From Amanita rubescens (taxonomy: Eukaryota; Basidiomycota; Agaricomycetes; Agaricales; Amanitaceae): a DNA stretch of 64,000 nucleotides. Where the stretch lies: the NCBI GenBank assembly GCA_015039365.1, contig WION01000072.1, positions 1 through 64,000 of the forward strand. The letters are read 5' to 3'. The translations under genes and the position numbers were made by a program. A model generated the notes under the pieces. The model was not told the origin of the DNA. It saw only the letters and a program-made list of their open reading frames with translations, and did no database searches. Every line of letters starts with the position of its first letter. Positions within the stretch are counted from its first letter, which is position 1. This document shows positions 33,351 to 43,329 of the stretch, piece after piece.

Positions 33351-33949
33351 ACCTCGGTCAAGACAAGATCGTACTAAACACCGTGACATACCATACTAGT
33401 AGGCGCACGAGGAAGGTTGCAGCAAGCCGTACTTAGCTCTGAAACTGCCAAGCGCTTCATTCTGCTCAGCAAATAGGAAATGTTTATGGCGTAATTGCGT
33501 CCTCGGTTGCACCCATTGATTACCTTTACAAAACTTCTTGCATGTACACCAGCTTGTCTTGGAGGGATCGTTTGGCTGTGGAGGCAGCGGTTGGAACGTT
33601 GGGTTCATGTATGGACTTAGAAGATTTCGCATCAGGTGTGTAACGTGTAAAATCTATTGCATGATGTGTGAGTACAAAGTGTGTAAAACCGTCAAACTAC
33701 GGAGTCCCGCGGGTTGGCGCGGCTGCCATGCTGTTTTGCGCTGTTTTGCACGGATTTGTGCGGGCTACCCGTGGACCATTTTTGACTGGGCGTCAACGTT
33801 CAACCCTGAAGGCATACCCATTATTCATGTACCAATGCTCTTTTTTTTATCCAATCATAGACGTTATCAGAGCTATGGACATTGCATTCAAGTATAGGCA
33901 CTACTTCCGCAAACACATACCTTGGAGATGGTAAGCTGACCCGATCGTT

Positions 33950-34600
33950 TACATAATAGACTGGGACCGACGTTCTTGCTTTTCTCGGCATTCCGTTCCT
34001 AGAGCATTATGCTGATGATATGAAGCCATAATGAACTGGATCTTCCAGGAATATCCCAACTTCTCATGTACGAAAAGATCAGAATGCGTACGCGACAATC
34101 CGTTCTCGTGAGTTATTGAGTCCGTTAGGCAACTCCAATGTCCATTCTCTTCGGGGGTATCATGACGGTAAGTTGTGTTCCGTTCCACGTTCGTCCAAGT
34201 AATCAATAAAAACATTACTCAGATATTCTCAACCACGATCACCATGCAGGCATTTAATGTTAATGCCCAGTTGGTTCATCACCCAAGTGACAAACGATTG
34301 CTCTTCGATCGCATCAAGTAGACAGTTGTCCACCTGGTCCAGTCGTCCGTAAACGACACATAATACGAGCGTCCGCCAAGAGTTTTCACTTGAACTAGTC
34401 CCCAGAGGTCAAAGCGGGTCTCGTCAGTAAACGATGTCTTCCGCTCGCCATCCCTGAGCTTCGGAACAGATTGCCCTTTAGTCTTCGTAAGAATACATCG
34501 TCATTAATGTCGACGATATTGACACCATTGATTAGACCACGCTTCAACGGCGTAGTACTGAGCGCGTCAATCCTATATGGGCAAGTCAGCCATGCAAATC
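33950..34600 (-). pseudogene. Decayed copia fragment: pre-integrase and integrase core
   Basis: Minus-strand pieces in changing frames: LKRGLINGVNIVDIND, SFTDETRFDLWGLVQVKT, LGGRSYYVSFTDDWTRWTTV (with a catalytic Asp), INIKCLHGDRGGEYLS-like (second Asp) and HDTPEENGHW (near the Glu). This is an integrase core, older and more broken than the element at 2015-6612 and from a different copia lineage. Confidence 0.7.
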
Positions 34601-34779
34601 TCGCAACGTCAAAGGTTTCATAACGGCTATAGCAAGACTTTATGCAGAGGAATGCCGCTATTCGACTCGTATGAAAGGGTTTAGAACTCTCTGACTCAAT
34701 CTCGGAGGCGCCAACCAAATCAAACTCATCGGCTGCAGCGATTCCGACTGGGCCAACTGCCCGGACTTTCGAAGGAGTG

Positions 34780-35060
34780 TCGGAGGCTATGCCTTCTCCC
34801 TGGGGTCTGGTATCATCTCCTGGAGTGCGCGCAAGCAAAGGAACGTCGCGACCTCATCATGCGAAGCCGAGTACATTGCAGCATTCGAAACAGCCAGAGA
34901 AGCCGTGTGGATTTGCCAACCCACGACCATCTCAGAAAACCCCCTTCTTCACGGCCAAGTCAAACACATGGACATCAAGCACCAGAACGTGTGGAAAACC
35001 GCGAAGTGGTACCCAAGTTGAAAGGAGTGAAACACATCACTACGTCACTGCGCGCTTAGC
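34780..35060 (+). pseudogene. Decayed copia fragment: RNase H
   Basis: The plus frame reads GSGIISWSARKQRNVATSSC, EAEYIAAFETAREAVWI and a degenerate KHMDIKHQNVW, the copia RNase H block around its catalytic Glu. It lies next to, but opposed to, the integrase piece at 33950-34600, so the parent element was inverted or the two come from different copies. Confidence 0.7.
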
Positions 35061-35099
35061 TGCACCATTATGCGCATCAGCAGCGGCCAGCCTCTTTAG

Positions 35100-35280
35100 T
35101 GTAGCTACCTCAGTCCGTTATACGAGACTGAGGTGCGTATTCGTCTATCATTCCTATTTTACTTATATTCATCCGCAGAATATCATTAGGTATTTTACCT
35201 CTAATAAAGTCCTTTACACGAGACTGATAATACATCAGCAAAAACTCAGCCCGATTGTAGCCACGCGGTTGGATTGATCT
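35100..35280 (+). repeat. LTR-like remnant with AGTC-TATA-GACT palindrome
   Basis: ACCTCAGTC (35107-35115) pairs with GACTGAGGT (35126-35134), and the loop holds GTTATACGA. The same motif, as AGTCTCGTATATCGGACT, recurs at 44817-44834 and 44911-44928. It is probably an LTR or LTR-edge family left by copia-type elements. Confidence 0.45.
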
Positions 35281-36166
35281 GACTCGAGCGGAAGGATGCA
35301 TGGGACAAGTTTGAGGACTTTGGGAGAGGGTATGTTCTTTTCGTCTCTCTCTTTCGTTTTCTCGCTAACCAGTTCTCGTAGCTATATCTAACGATTTACG
35401 GGACTCAGAAGAGAGTCCTATAGGATTTTCTTGTCAGTTCAAACAACAGGCAAGACAAGGACGATAGGTGAACTTTGGTCGCTCGTCGTCCAGTGGACCT
35501 AGACAGTAGACTGTATACCAGTCTAGACTACGTGTCAGCCTCTCACTCAGTAGTCGTTTCGAACCAGCAAGGGGTCGAGGGTGCGGGTGAAAAGGAGACT
35601 ATGGCTTCGTATGTCTCTAAGTTCTCCTTTCATTCTCCTTACTTCTTAATACTTATTGACTGTGGGACAGGACACCACTAGCACGGTTTTCTCGAGTCCA
35701 CAATGAGGTCTAGCTGGTGGATCAGAAGACTCGATGGTAAGTCTTCCGTATGTTTTCAAAGAGTTAACTTAGTAACTCTCTGATGATTAGTACCTCAAAG
35801 CGAATCGATATCGACTCGCCCGAGTCCCATCCCCTCCCACAAGAAGAGGGAGTTTAGAATCAGGTGCGTGGATACTCTAGCGAGTCTCCTTTGAATTATG
35901 TTGATTAGGTAAGTTGTGAGTCCACAAGTCGAATCTAGTCGTTTCGCTGATAATATCTTCATAATTTTACAAGTTTGGATGCTCTGGATCACTGCGAAAT
36001 CAGCGACGAGCGAGACGAGCGAGTGGTGATTGGGCGAAGGTTTCGCGGGACGCTCATGGGTCGACAAGTGATCTGATTCAGCCGTCGCTTCGGCGTCAGG
36101 CATTTTTCGAGCATTGAAGTATTCAAATAATTCATTTGGGCAGTATCAGTACCGCCTGGTATAAAA

Positions 36167-36231
36167 GTGAGTGAACTGCACTCATACTGTTTATTTTATT
36201 GACGACAAGATAGTTTTGTCATGTCGTCTAG
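36167..36231 (+). other. Hairpin-framed intron, copy B
   Basis: 65 nt. GTGAGTG opens a stem GAGTG (36169-36173) with CACTC (36179-36183). TTTTATTGACGAC leads into GACGAC (36201-36206) with GTCGTC (36223-36228), inside which GACAA pairs with TTGTC; the acceptor TAG follows at once. The layout is the same as 20713-20775. Confidence 0.6.
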
Positions 36232-36341
36232 CCATGTGGTTCAGCAGTTTGAATTGAGCCCGCCAAGAGGTCTCGTTGCTATCCCAACGATGAGGGATGT
36301 TGACCGGACGGCCAACAGGTTTGAGAATAGGTGCCAGCCTC

Positions 36342-36414
36342 GTGAGTACCACCATGGGTTTAGGTGGGCACATAATGGCACTCGGGTTGAGCAGGATACT
36401 GACAACATCCTCAG
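36342..36414 (+). other. Hairpin-framed intron-like module, copy B
   Basis: GTGAGTACC with arms GAGTACC (36344-36350) and GGCACTC (36377-36383). GATACTGACAAC is the branch-like site, inside an AGGAT/ATCCT stem (36393-36411); it ends CCTCAG. Counterpart of the module starting at 19890. Confidence 0.5.
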
Positions 36415-36645
36415 CTCGACTGCGTAAAGGACTGGACCAGCTGATGCGAGACGCTCTTCAACTGGAGGGTTGGAACGACCTGCGTGGGATGGGCAGGTGC
36501 CAGGTGCAGACGGATAGAGCGGCGTGAGGCCTGCATCGACTCGCCGTTGTTTCCTTGGGCCGTTCTAGAGCCTGAAGGGCTTCTTCAATATGGTATGTTG
36601 CATCAAAATGGACACATATAAGAATGAAGGGCTCGTCTCAGAGGA

Positions 36646-36839
36646 GCAGCTTCGGGTCGCGCAGGAGAGCCTGAGGGTTCAGAGCTGGAGTCGGAGTCGG
36701 ATTCAGGTGAGCATACCGTTACGCTCGTTTCCGTTTTTTATAGCAGCTTCGGGTCGTGCAGGAGAGCCTGAGGGTTCAGAGCTGGAGTCGGAGTCGGATT
36801 CAGGTGAGCGTACCGTTACGCTCGTTTCCATTTTTTTAT
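36646..36839 (+). repeat. 97-bp tandem duplication carrying a donor and its stem-loop
   Basis: 36646-36742 and 36743-36839 are near-identical, with a few C/T and G/A differences. Each holds the Ser/Glu-rich exon end, the donor GTGAG and the first stem-loop. Only the second copy continues into TTATTGAC, the second stem and the acceptor. Confidence 0.85.
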
Positions 36840-36873
36840 TGACGACTTGTATAGTCATTAGTATGTCGACTAG
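36804..36873 (+). other. Hairpin-framed intron, copy B
   Basis: 70 nt. GAGCGTA (36806-36812) pairs with TACGCTC (36817-36823). TTTATTGACGAC and GTCGAC (36865-36870) form a second stem with one mismatch, and TAG follows. Splicing at TAG yields an in-frame join that parallels copy A. Confidence 0.6.
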
Positions 36874-37190
36874 AATCCAATTCAAACTCGCTTATCCTGT
36901 CAGGCGGAACCTTCGGAGTTTCCCCCGAGATCATCATCTGGCGGCTGTGGTCAATTGGTTCGAGGGCCGATAAAACAGGATATCCTCTCACCAGCGTCCC
37001 ACTTTGAACAAATGGAAAAAGGGCCATCCGAGTTAATCTCATCGCGTATGCGAGGGAACAAGGAGATACGGAAACAGTGGAAAATCTAGGATGGAGGGGC
37101 GCAGAGAGCGTGCCCCGTCTCGATGTTACTGACAGCATGAAGGCTACCGTCGACTGAGATGCCTGAGGGGCCTTTTCAACCACTGCTCCT

Positions 37191-37620
37191 TATTGTTCAC
37201 GGCTTCACCGCGCCGTCCCGAGCCACTTTCCCGGACTTCGACATTGGGAATGTTGCACGCACCGGTTCGGGAGGTCAAAGGTGGGCTGGTGCATGCTTGC
37301 TCTAACGAATTTGTTTTCACGTTTAGTTTTCAGGACCCCACATCAACCCCTCTTCACCTTCTCCAGCCACTGGCTCTCCACCGTCATGGCTGGCGAAATC
37401 TATGCGTCACGCGACGCGAGGGAGGATGGTTGGTTTCCACTAGTGGCAAAACACCTAAGTAGCCCCTGGTGTGACCCGAAGTAGACGATCGCAGTAGATT
37501 GAGTGATATGACTGGATCATCCCCATGCATGAGCTTTCTTATCTTGTTCCACTGTATTGATATATTGTACTATACATATAAATTTATAGAATCACTGGTT
37601 TTACTCCGCCAAGATGGACC
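37191..37620. other. No gene seen
   Basis: Mixed-composition DNA after copy B. A plus ORF of 89 codons (37193-37462) has no domain. Nothing is supportable. Confidence 0.4.
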
Positions 37621-37860
37621 ATATAGCATGATCACGCAAGATAACGCAGGATAATGCATGTAATGATTGATGATCGATCATGCATGATCACGCATGATAA
37701 GCTCGTGATCACACATTTCTGAATTTTCATAAATCTTCCGTGATCACGCATGATCATGCACGAGAATAAAATATATAAAATGTCCACCCCGAGTGAACCA
37801 TTCATTATCCACGCGTGAACCACGCGTTAATCACGCATCATCACTCAAGTGACAAAAACA
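37620..37860. repeat. TGATCACGCATGATCA-type cluster, left
   Basis: Many overlapping copies of TGATCA, GCATGATCA and GATCACGCATGAT within about 200 bp of AT-rich DNA. These are short palindromes with no array period. A matching cluster lies at 39990-40110, on the other side of the gene remnant at 38100-39105. Confidence 0.7.
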
Positions 37861-38099
37861 AATTCGAATCAACGGCATCGCATCAATTCGCTTCGTTCAT
37901 CAGGTCGCTGTATTCAATGTCACTAATGTACAACCATGTCAACAAGTTCCACTACACGATGTCTGTCGGAGTCACCATGCTGGAAAACTCACCAATGGCA
38001 AAACTGCATCGCCCGCTGAAATAGCATACTTGCAATACACTTTCCCCGAAACCCTGCATTCCGTAAGACACGCTGAATGGTCTTCTCACTCTCGTCTAT

Positions 38100-39105
38100 C
38101 CGTCGGCATCAGAACTTTCGAGTTTGAACTTTGATGACATGGAAATTGTAAACGGTCTCAGGCTGATATATTGGACTTTGAGCGCGACCGATGTGCGAGA
38201 GATATAAGGGAGTATGCGATGATTTCCTGAAGTGAGTAGTATATCCATCGTCCGGGGTTCATCTGTGCTAACTGATCATCAACAAATAGCACTATATCAA
38301 GCATGCAATCTGAAATGGAGCAGATACTTGGGACCCCCACTAAGCGCTCACCGAAAGCGAAGGCATTCCAAACCGCTCTATCTTCTTACCAGTTCAGAGT
38401 TAGTTGCCTGCGCAGAGATCTCCAGGACCAACGTGGAAAATTGATTGTAAATGATTAACGAAGCGATGCGACAGGCGTTGACACTTTCTTCACCGGTACC
38501 GTCGTCGACGGGTTTACTCTCAAACTCTCTGGGAGTCGCGATTTTAGGAGGAACGTTCACACACATTCAAGGTAACTTGAACCAATATGTGCGCTAGACT
38601 TATCCTGTTCTGTATGATGCTAACGGCATCATTCATAGATCCGGCCTCAAGGGTTCCTCCTCTCCCTTCACCGCTGCTACAGACGGTACCAGGCGACATG
38701 CTCCGCACCTACACCGAGCATAGATCCTCAACCCAAGCTCCGCCTGGCGTCAGACCGCAGCTGGACCCTCCCGCAACGCCCAAACTGGAAAAAAATGACC
38801 CCCTCGACCTTTCTTGCGCGTTGCCGTTCCCAGCCGTACGATTGTTAGGATTCGTAGTGACACCGACCCAAGCTCCCAGAAGTGGAACGGTCGTTATCCA
38901 CTGCGATTGTGATGGAGCAGGAGCAGGAGAAGGAAAGGGAGGTATAAACACACCCTGTTCCTCCCCACCTGCCGGGCCAACAACCCTAACCCTCGCTTCC
39001 TCCCAATCTTCATCGCTCTCCATTTCTACGCCTCCCGTGCCTGTACTCGGACTGGGAGTAGTAAGCCCGTCATCGTCATCATCCCTGTCCTCGTCGGATT
39101 CGTAA
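38100..39105 (+). pseudogene. Hypothetical coiled/Pro-Ser-rich gene remnant
   Basis: A plus-strand chain of exon-like pieces: ADILDFERDRCARDIREYAM before a GTGAGT donor (about 38234), then MQSEMEQILGTPTKRSP and YQFRVSCLRRDLQDQRGK after an AAATAG acceptor, then EAMRQALTLSSPVPSS and AILGGTFTHIQ. A clear intron runs from 38571 (GTAACTTGAA) to 38637 (TTCATAG), with CTAACG as branch-like site. The final exon, DPASRVPPLPSPLLQ onward, is Pro/Ser-rich and ends at 39105. A stop before the first donor and a one-base shift near 38450 break the model. No domain is recognised. Confidence 0.4.
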
Positions 39106-41094
39106 TATGATTGGCGGCGGTGAACGCCCAGATCTGGGCCTTCCCGACCATAAGGCCCGTATCGCGCGCGTTGGTCCGCGGAGAAACGGGGTGGGACAAA
39201 CCCAGTTGAGGGTGGGATGACGGCTGGGGTTGTGTCAGATTGGGGCGATGGAGGTGGTTGTTAGCTGAGGTTGCAGTTGTGGTGAATGCTGCTGCTGCTA
39301 CGGATGAGGTACCGATGACTGCTGCAGAGGTGATTGCTGCCGAGATTGGACTTGAGGTTGAAAAGATGGAGGTGGCGCTAGGTGGGGCGACAACGGTGGT
39401 TGTTGCTGGTAAGAAATCCGTGGAGAAACAACCTGCGCTCAGCAGGAATGCGTTCGTAGCCAGGTTCGCCATGGCTCGCTGGGAAAAAGGGAAAGAATAG
39501 TAGTGCTCCGACTACAACTCCACATTTGAGGTCGGCTTCTTCCGACTCTTCCTCGTTGACGGGGATGGCGGGAACGGGAGTGGGAAGCGTGGGGTTGAAT
39601 TACCCCCACTTGAGAGTTCTTAACGATAAGGTTTGTCTGAGTACACTCGCTCGTTATATATGGAAATGACATTCACCTCATGTAGTAACAGCACCGCTGT
39701 GCGCGCTCACATCCAAGTTACTACCACAATGCCCCCCATCAGAAGTGACAAAGTCAAGGCCGTTCGAATTTCTTCCGATCGTGGCACACCTTCGGCCAGA
39801 CCAGCAGACGATTGGATTTGGAGCGCTTTGGATACTGCGAGAAACGCGGCGATGATCAACGACCTCGCACGCGTGAACAACGCATTGACGATGCGTGGGT
39901 AATGCATGGATGACAGATGGATGAAAAAAAAGATTTTTGGTGTTCATGCATGGTTCATGCATGAATCTTTTGTTTGATTTTTCAACCCAATTATCACGCA
40001 TGAATGAGAAAATAGAGGTTTTGAGTGATCATGCATCAACCATGCATGATCACGAGTGGTCAATGCATGATCACGGAGATAATGCATGATCATGCATGAT
40101 CATGCAAAAAAATTCTCAAATTTATCAAATTTGTCCAATTTGGCGAAACATACACTGGTAGTTTGTTTGTCTGTACTCGTTGATGTGTTTCGACTTTTCC
40201 ACTTGTCCGACGCGACACACAACACAGCAACTTGCAAACACCCAAGTGACCCCAACAATGGTTGCAGTTCCCCCATCCACTCGCACGATCTTGAGGCCCA
40301 CTGTGCTGAGCTGGTTGGGAGCCCAGAATCCGTTTACGAGGAGACCTGGGTGTGTGTCTAGAGCAACGGATAGAATTGCGGGACTCTGCAGAAATGCGGG
40401 CAGGCGTCGAGCGAGAGAGGCAAGCGCGAGTAGCAGCTCCATACGCACATTTTTCTGTTAAATTTCTCTATCAAAGTTCAAAAAGGCAATGTAAAATTAT
40501 TATTATTAATTGATAATAGGTGGTGTCTGGGGTACATTTGCAAAACAACATCGGCAATCTGCCGATGTCAATGGAAAAACAGTTTTCGGAATGTGAATTC
40601 GACGGCACGCAACGCGAATTCGAGCATGCCCTTCCCTGTTGCAATAGAATATATCATTTCCATGCACATAAATCCATATCATGATCCGATATCGACGACA
40701 GTGAAGCTCCATCTTGCTCCATCATTTCGGGCTGGAGCGACAACGTGCGTTCATTAGGACCATTTAACAATCTCCACTCTAGCTAACGCCCTCACTAAAC
40801 CCCTCGAACGTCAGATTTAAATTCATCTGCCTCCGCACGTTCCTTGGATGAACCTACCTCTTTCACCTCCCGCTTATCCTTTGTTGCATCCCTCTCTCTC
40901 TACGCTCTACGGACCTCTTCGTAAACATATAAATAGGATACTTTTCCCCCTCTCACTTCAGTACGAATATCCGTAATTGAGGTGAGTCGTTCCTTACGAT
41001 CATTACAAAACTGTTCCTCACTTCTACTCCTAGACGCATGACCGCTTAACAAATGATTGCAGAGCAAGACGCATCACAGCGGCTTTGATATTAG
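39106..41094. other. Gene-poor stretch with right TGATCA cluster
   Basis: 39026-39500 has Ala/Thr/Val-rich ORFs on both strands over GTTG-rich DNA, not convincing. 39990-40110 repeats ATGCATGATCA several times, mirroring 37620-37860. A hydrophobic 107-codon minus ORF at 40125-40448 is unassigned. A TATAAATAGG box at about 40926 and a GTGAGT donor at about 40982 suggest a plus-strand promoter, but no gene follows. Confidence 0.4.
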
Positions 41095-43326
41095 CTAGTA
41101 ATGCCCGTGAGTCTGCATCTGAATCCTCTCATCCTCTGCCGCTGCATCCCGACGTGGTCTCGGTTGTTGTCTTGGATCACCTTGATAATATTGTCCATGG
41201 GAGTCATTCCGTGGAACCCAGTGGTAAGGACCGTAAGGTGGCCCATCATGATCCTCCATATTATATCCTTGTGGGTGAAAGCTGTTATAATGCATTGCGC
41301 CGTGTTCCTGAGGTGCAGCCTGCATATTACTAGGACGCTCGAAATGCCAATTAGGAGGGAAAGCATAGTTGGGCCTGCTTGGCCCGGCTGCACACTGAGC
41401 AGGGGGACAACAGCCTTCAGAGCACCCGTTCCGTTCCTCAACCATATCATAGTGGTAGTAGTCATATATTTGTTGTGGTGGGGAGGGTCTAGCTGGATTA
41501 TGATCTGAGTGCTTCCCTTTCTCTGTGCTTCTGCCATGCTCAAGACGCTGGCTCCGCTGTTTAGTCTCTGGCTCGCTGCTTTGACCTGAAACAGAGGGCT
41601 TGAAGGCCAACTCTTTTGGTGCCTTTGATTTCTCTGATCTGGAGCTGTCGGTTGGTTCCGACTGGTCCCTCCGTCTTTTACTAGTAAGTGGCGCCGGGTC
41701 TGGCCTGTTCAAAGGTTTGCGCATCGTCCTTAAACCACCATGGCGACTCCTTCTTGACTGCGTAAATTTTTCTGACTTTTCTCCAAAATTATTTTCGCTT
41801 GTTTCTGATGTCAGTTTCCCTGCTAATTTCACATTTGAGCGAGAAGTTGGAGCTTTGGGTTCTCTCCCCTCTTTGTAATTGTCGCCTTCGGCCAAGTCTT
41901 CTCTGGCCGGCGCTGTAGAGTTGTGTTCGGCTCTGGATCGTGTTGAAGGTTTGCATACCGCGGGTTGCAACCCTTTGATAGTTGGCCTTTCGATCGACCC
42001 AAGTTCAGACTCTGTCAATGAGCTTTCTGAATCGCCATCACTTCTTCTTAATCTCGGTCTCTTTTTCGCTAAAGCTTGAGAGTGAAAAGGAGGCAAAGGT
42101 TTAACCATGGTCATCATATGCTCTACTTCGATCGATCCATCGCCTCCAGAATCCTCATTTGCTGCAAGCGTAGGTGGATGGCCTTCCCAGTCTATCTTAC
42201 CATTGCAAAAGTACCGCTTTCCCCGTTTATGCTGATCCTCAGGGCTAGGCGGTGCAAAAACAATCAACGGGTGTTTGCATGTCTTGATATCATCTAGTAT
42301 TTGAGCTTAGCAGTTGTCGACTAGTGAAGATTCTCCAATAAAACTTACTTTGATTTTGCTTTGGAAGCCTGATAAATTGGCATTGGTTGGCCTCCGAGCG
42401 GAGTGCTTCAATAAGCGTTCTCTGCTCAGTTCTAGAAAGGTTCTGGATGCCTTGGTTCCTCTCGTGCCTCTTTTCCTGAGGCATGAGGATGTACGGATAG
42501 TTGTCAAGATAAACGCCTTGGTCAACCATGTCGTTCACCATGGTCCACCACTTTAACCTGCCTCTTGTATCCAGAACTTCAAATTGAACTACCTCTGTGG
42601 GCAATAAGGAATGAAGCGACGAGTTTAAAGAGGCTCTGCGTACCACCACTTTGAACAAGTAAGTTTTTTAAGTTCTTCAGAACCTTCCCGTCGGTGTCAC
42701 CATATTTTTCTGCCTCTTCACCTACTATTACCATTTCCAGTTCCTTCTCATCTGTTTCATCTGACATGGTTACACTGTCCTCAACATCGCCGCTAGCCTG
42801 AGTTCTGCTATTTTTGGATCGTCCTTTACTGGTAGTTGATAGCTATATTTAGTTTGTGCGCAGGGCTGGATAATTTCATGCTCACAAAATTAAAGCCTTC
42901 ACGCTCTCCAGGAATTCGGGATCATGCAGTTCTTGTGTTGCATGCAAGTATATAAGGTCGTCCTTTCCATTTGACAAATCTCCATGTGCCACAACAAGAA
43001 AATTGACACCATGATCTTGGTGCATTTGGTCCACCTAAGCGGCACTCTCCATCATAATATGATATACATATTTGTTGATTATTTACCCAAGTCGTGATTT
43101 CGCTCCAGTCTTCAGAAAACATCGCCTCCAGTGAACCATTATTTTTTGAAGATATATTCATGCCAGGTGAGTCTGGGCAATGGGAAGGCTCAGGGGAAGA
43201 CTTTTGGTTGGCAACTTGCCCATATATCCTGATAAGATCCATTATGTTGGGGAGCACTTGAGGACGAGGTGGTAATTCTGGTCGGCCAATTGTTGACATT
43301 GGAAGCAGTAGAGCAGGCGTGACCAC
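41095..43326 (-). CDS. Hypothetical 672-residue protein, five exons
   Basis: Exons on the minus strand: 43326-43087, 43034-42886, 42828-42644, 42594-42349 and 42293-41095. The introns are 52, 57, 49 and 55 nt with GTAAAT, GTGAGC, GTACGC and GTAAGT donors and TAG or CAG acceptors. Joined length is 2019 nt, divisible by three with no stop, which supports the model. A start at MSTIGRPEL is also possible. The N-terminal half has DQMHQDHGVNFLVVAHGDL and YLHATQELHDPEFLESV, then a central block YLDNYPYILMPQEKRHERNQ and LSRTEQRTLIEAL. The C-terminal 390 residues are charged, Ser/Pro-rich and end in a Pro/Tyr/His-rich tail. The central block recalls a mushroom-specific family with a WP-PG-KGI motif order; this is from memory and unproven. 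No enzyme motif is seen. Probably intact. Confidence 0.7.
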
Positions 43327-43329
43327 TTC

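Larger units (their letters stand above)
35290..37190 (+). repeat. Hairpin-rich intron-bearing repeat, copy B
   Basis: Aligned to copy A block by block: the intron-like block 35330-35381 with 17994-18043, 35609-35681 with 18946-19005, the stem 35760-35779 with 18387-18408, and modules 36167-36231 and 36804-36873 with 19496-19557 and 20713-20775. The exon start DSEESPIGFSCQ (near 35411) matches DSEVSPYRFSCQ (near 18064). Compared with copy A it lacks much of 18300-18680 and 20780-22930. Stops interrupt every frame. No domain is recognised. Confidence 0.65.

Noticed and set aside
454..36383. Using G-T versus A-C pairs in the stems to decide which strand is transcribed
   Set aside because: Both kinds occur: 454-471 favours plus, while 19892-19936, 20282-20299 and 36139-36156 favour minus, so it does not discriminate.
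39026..39500. Ala/Thr-rich and Val/Ala-rich ORFs on both strands
   Set aside because: Mutual shadows over GTTG/GCTG-rich DNA with no domain and no splice partners.
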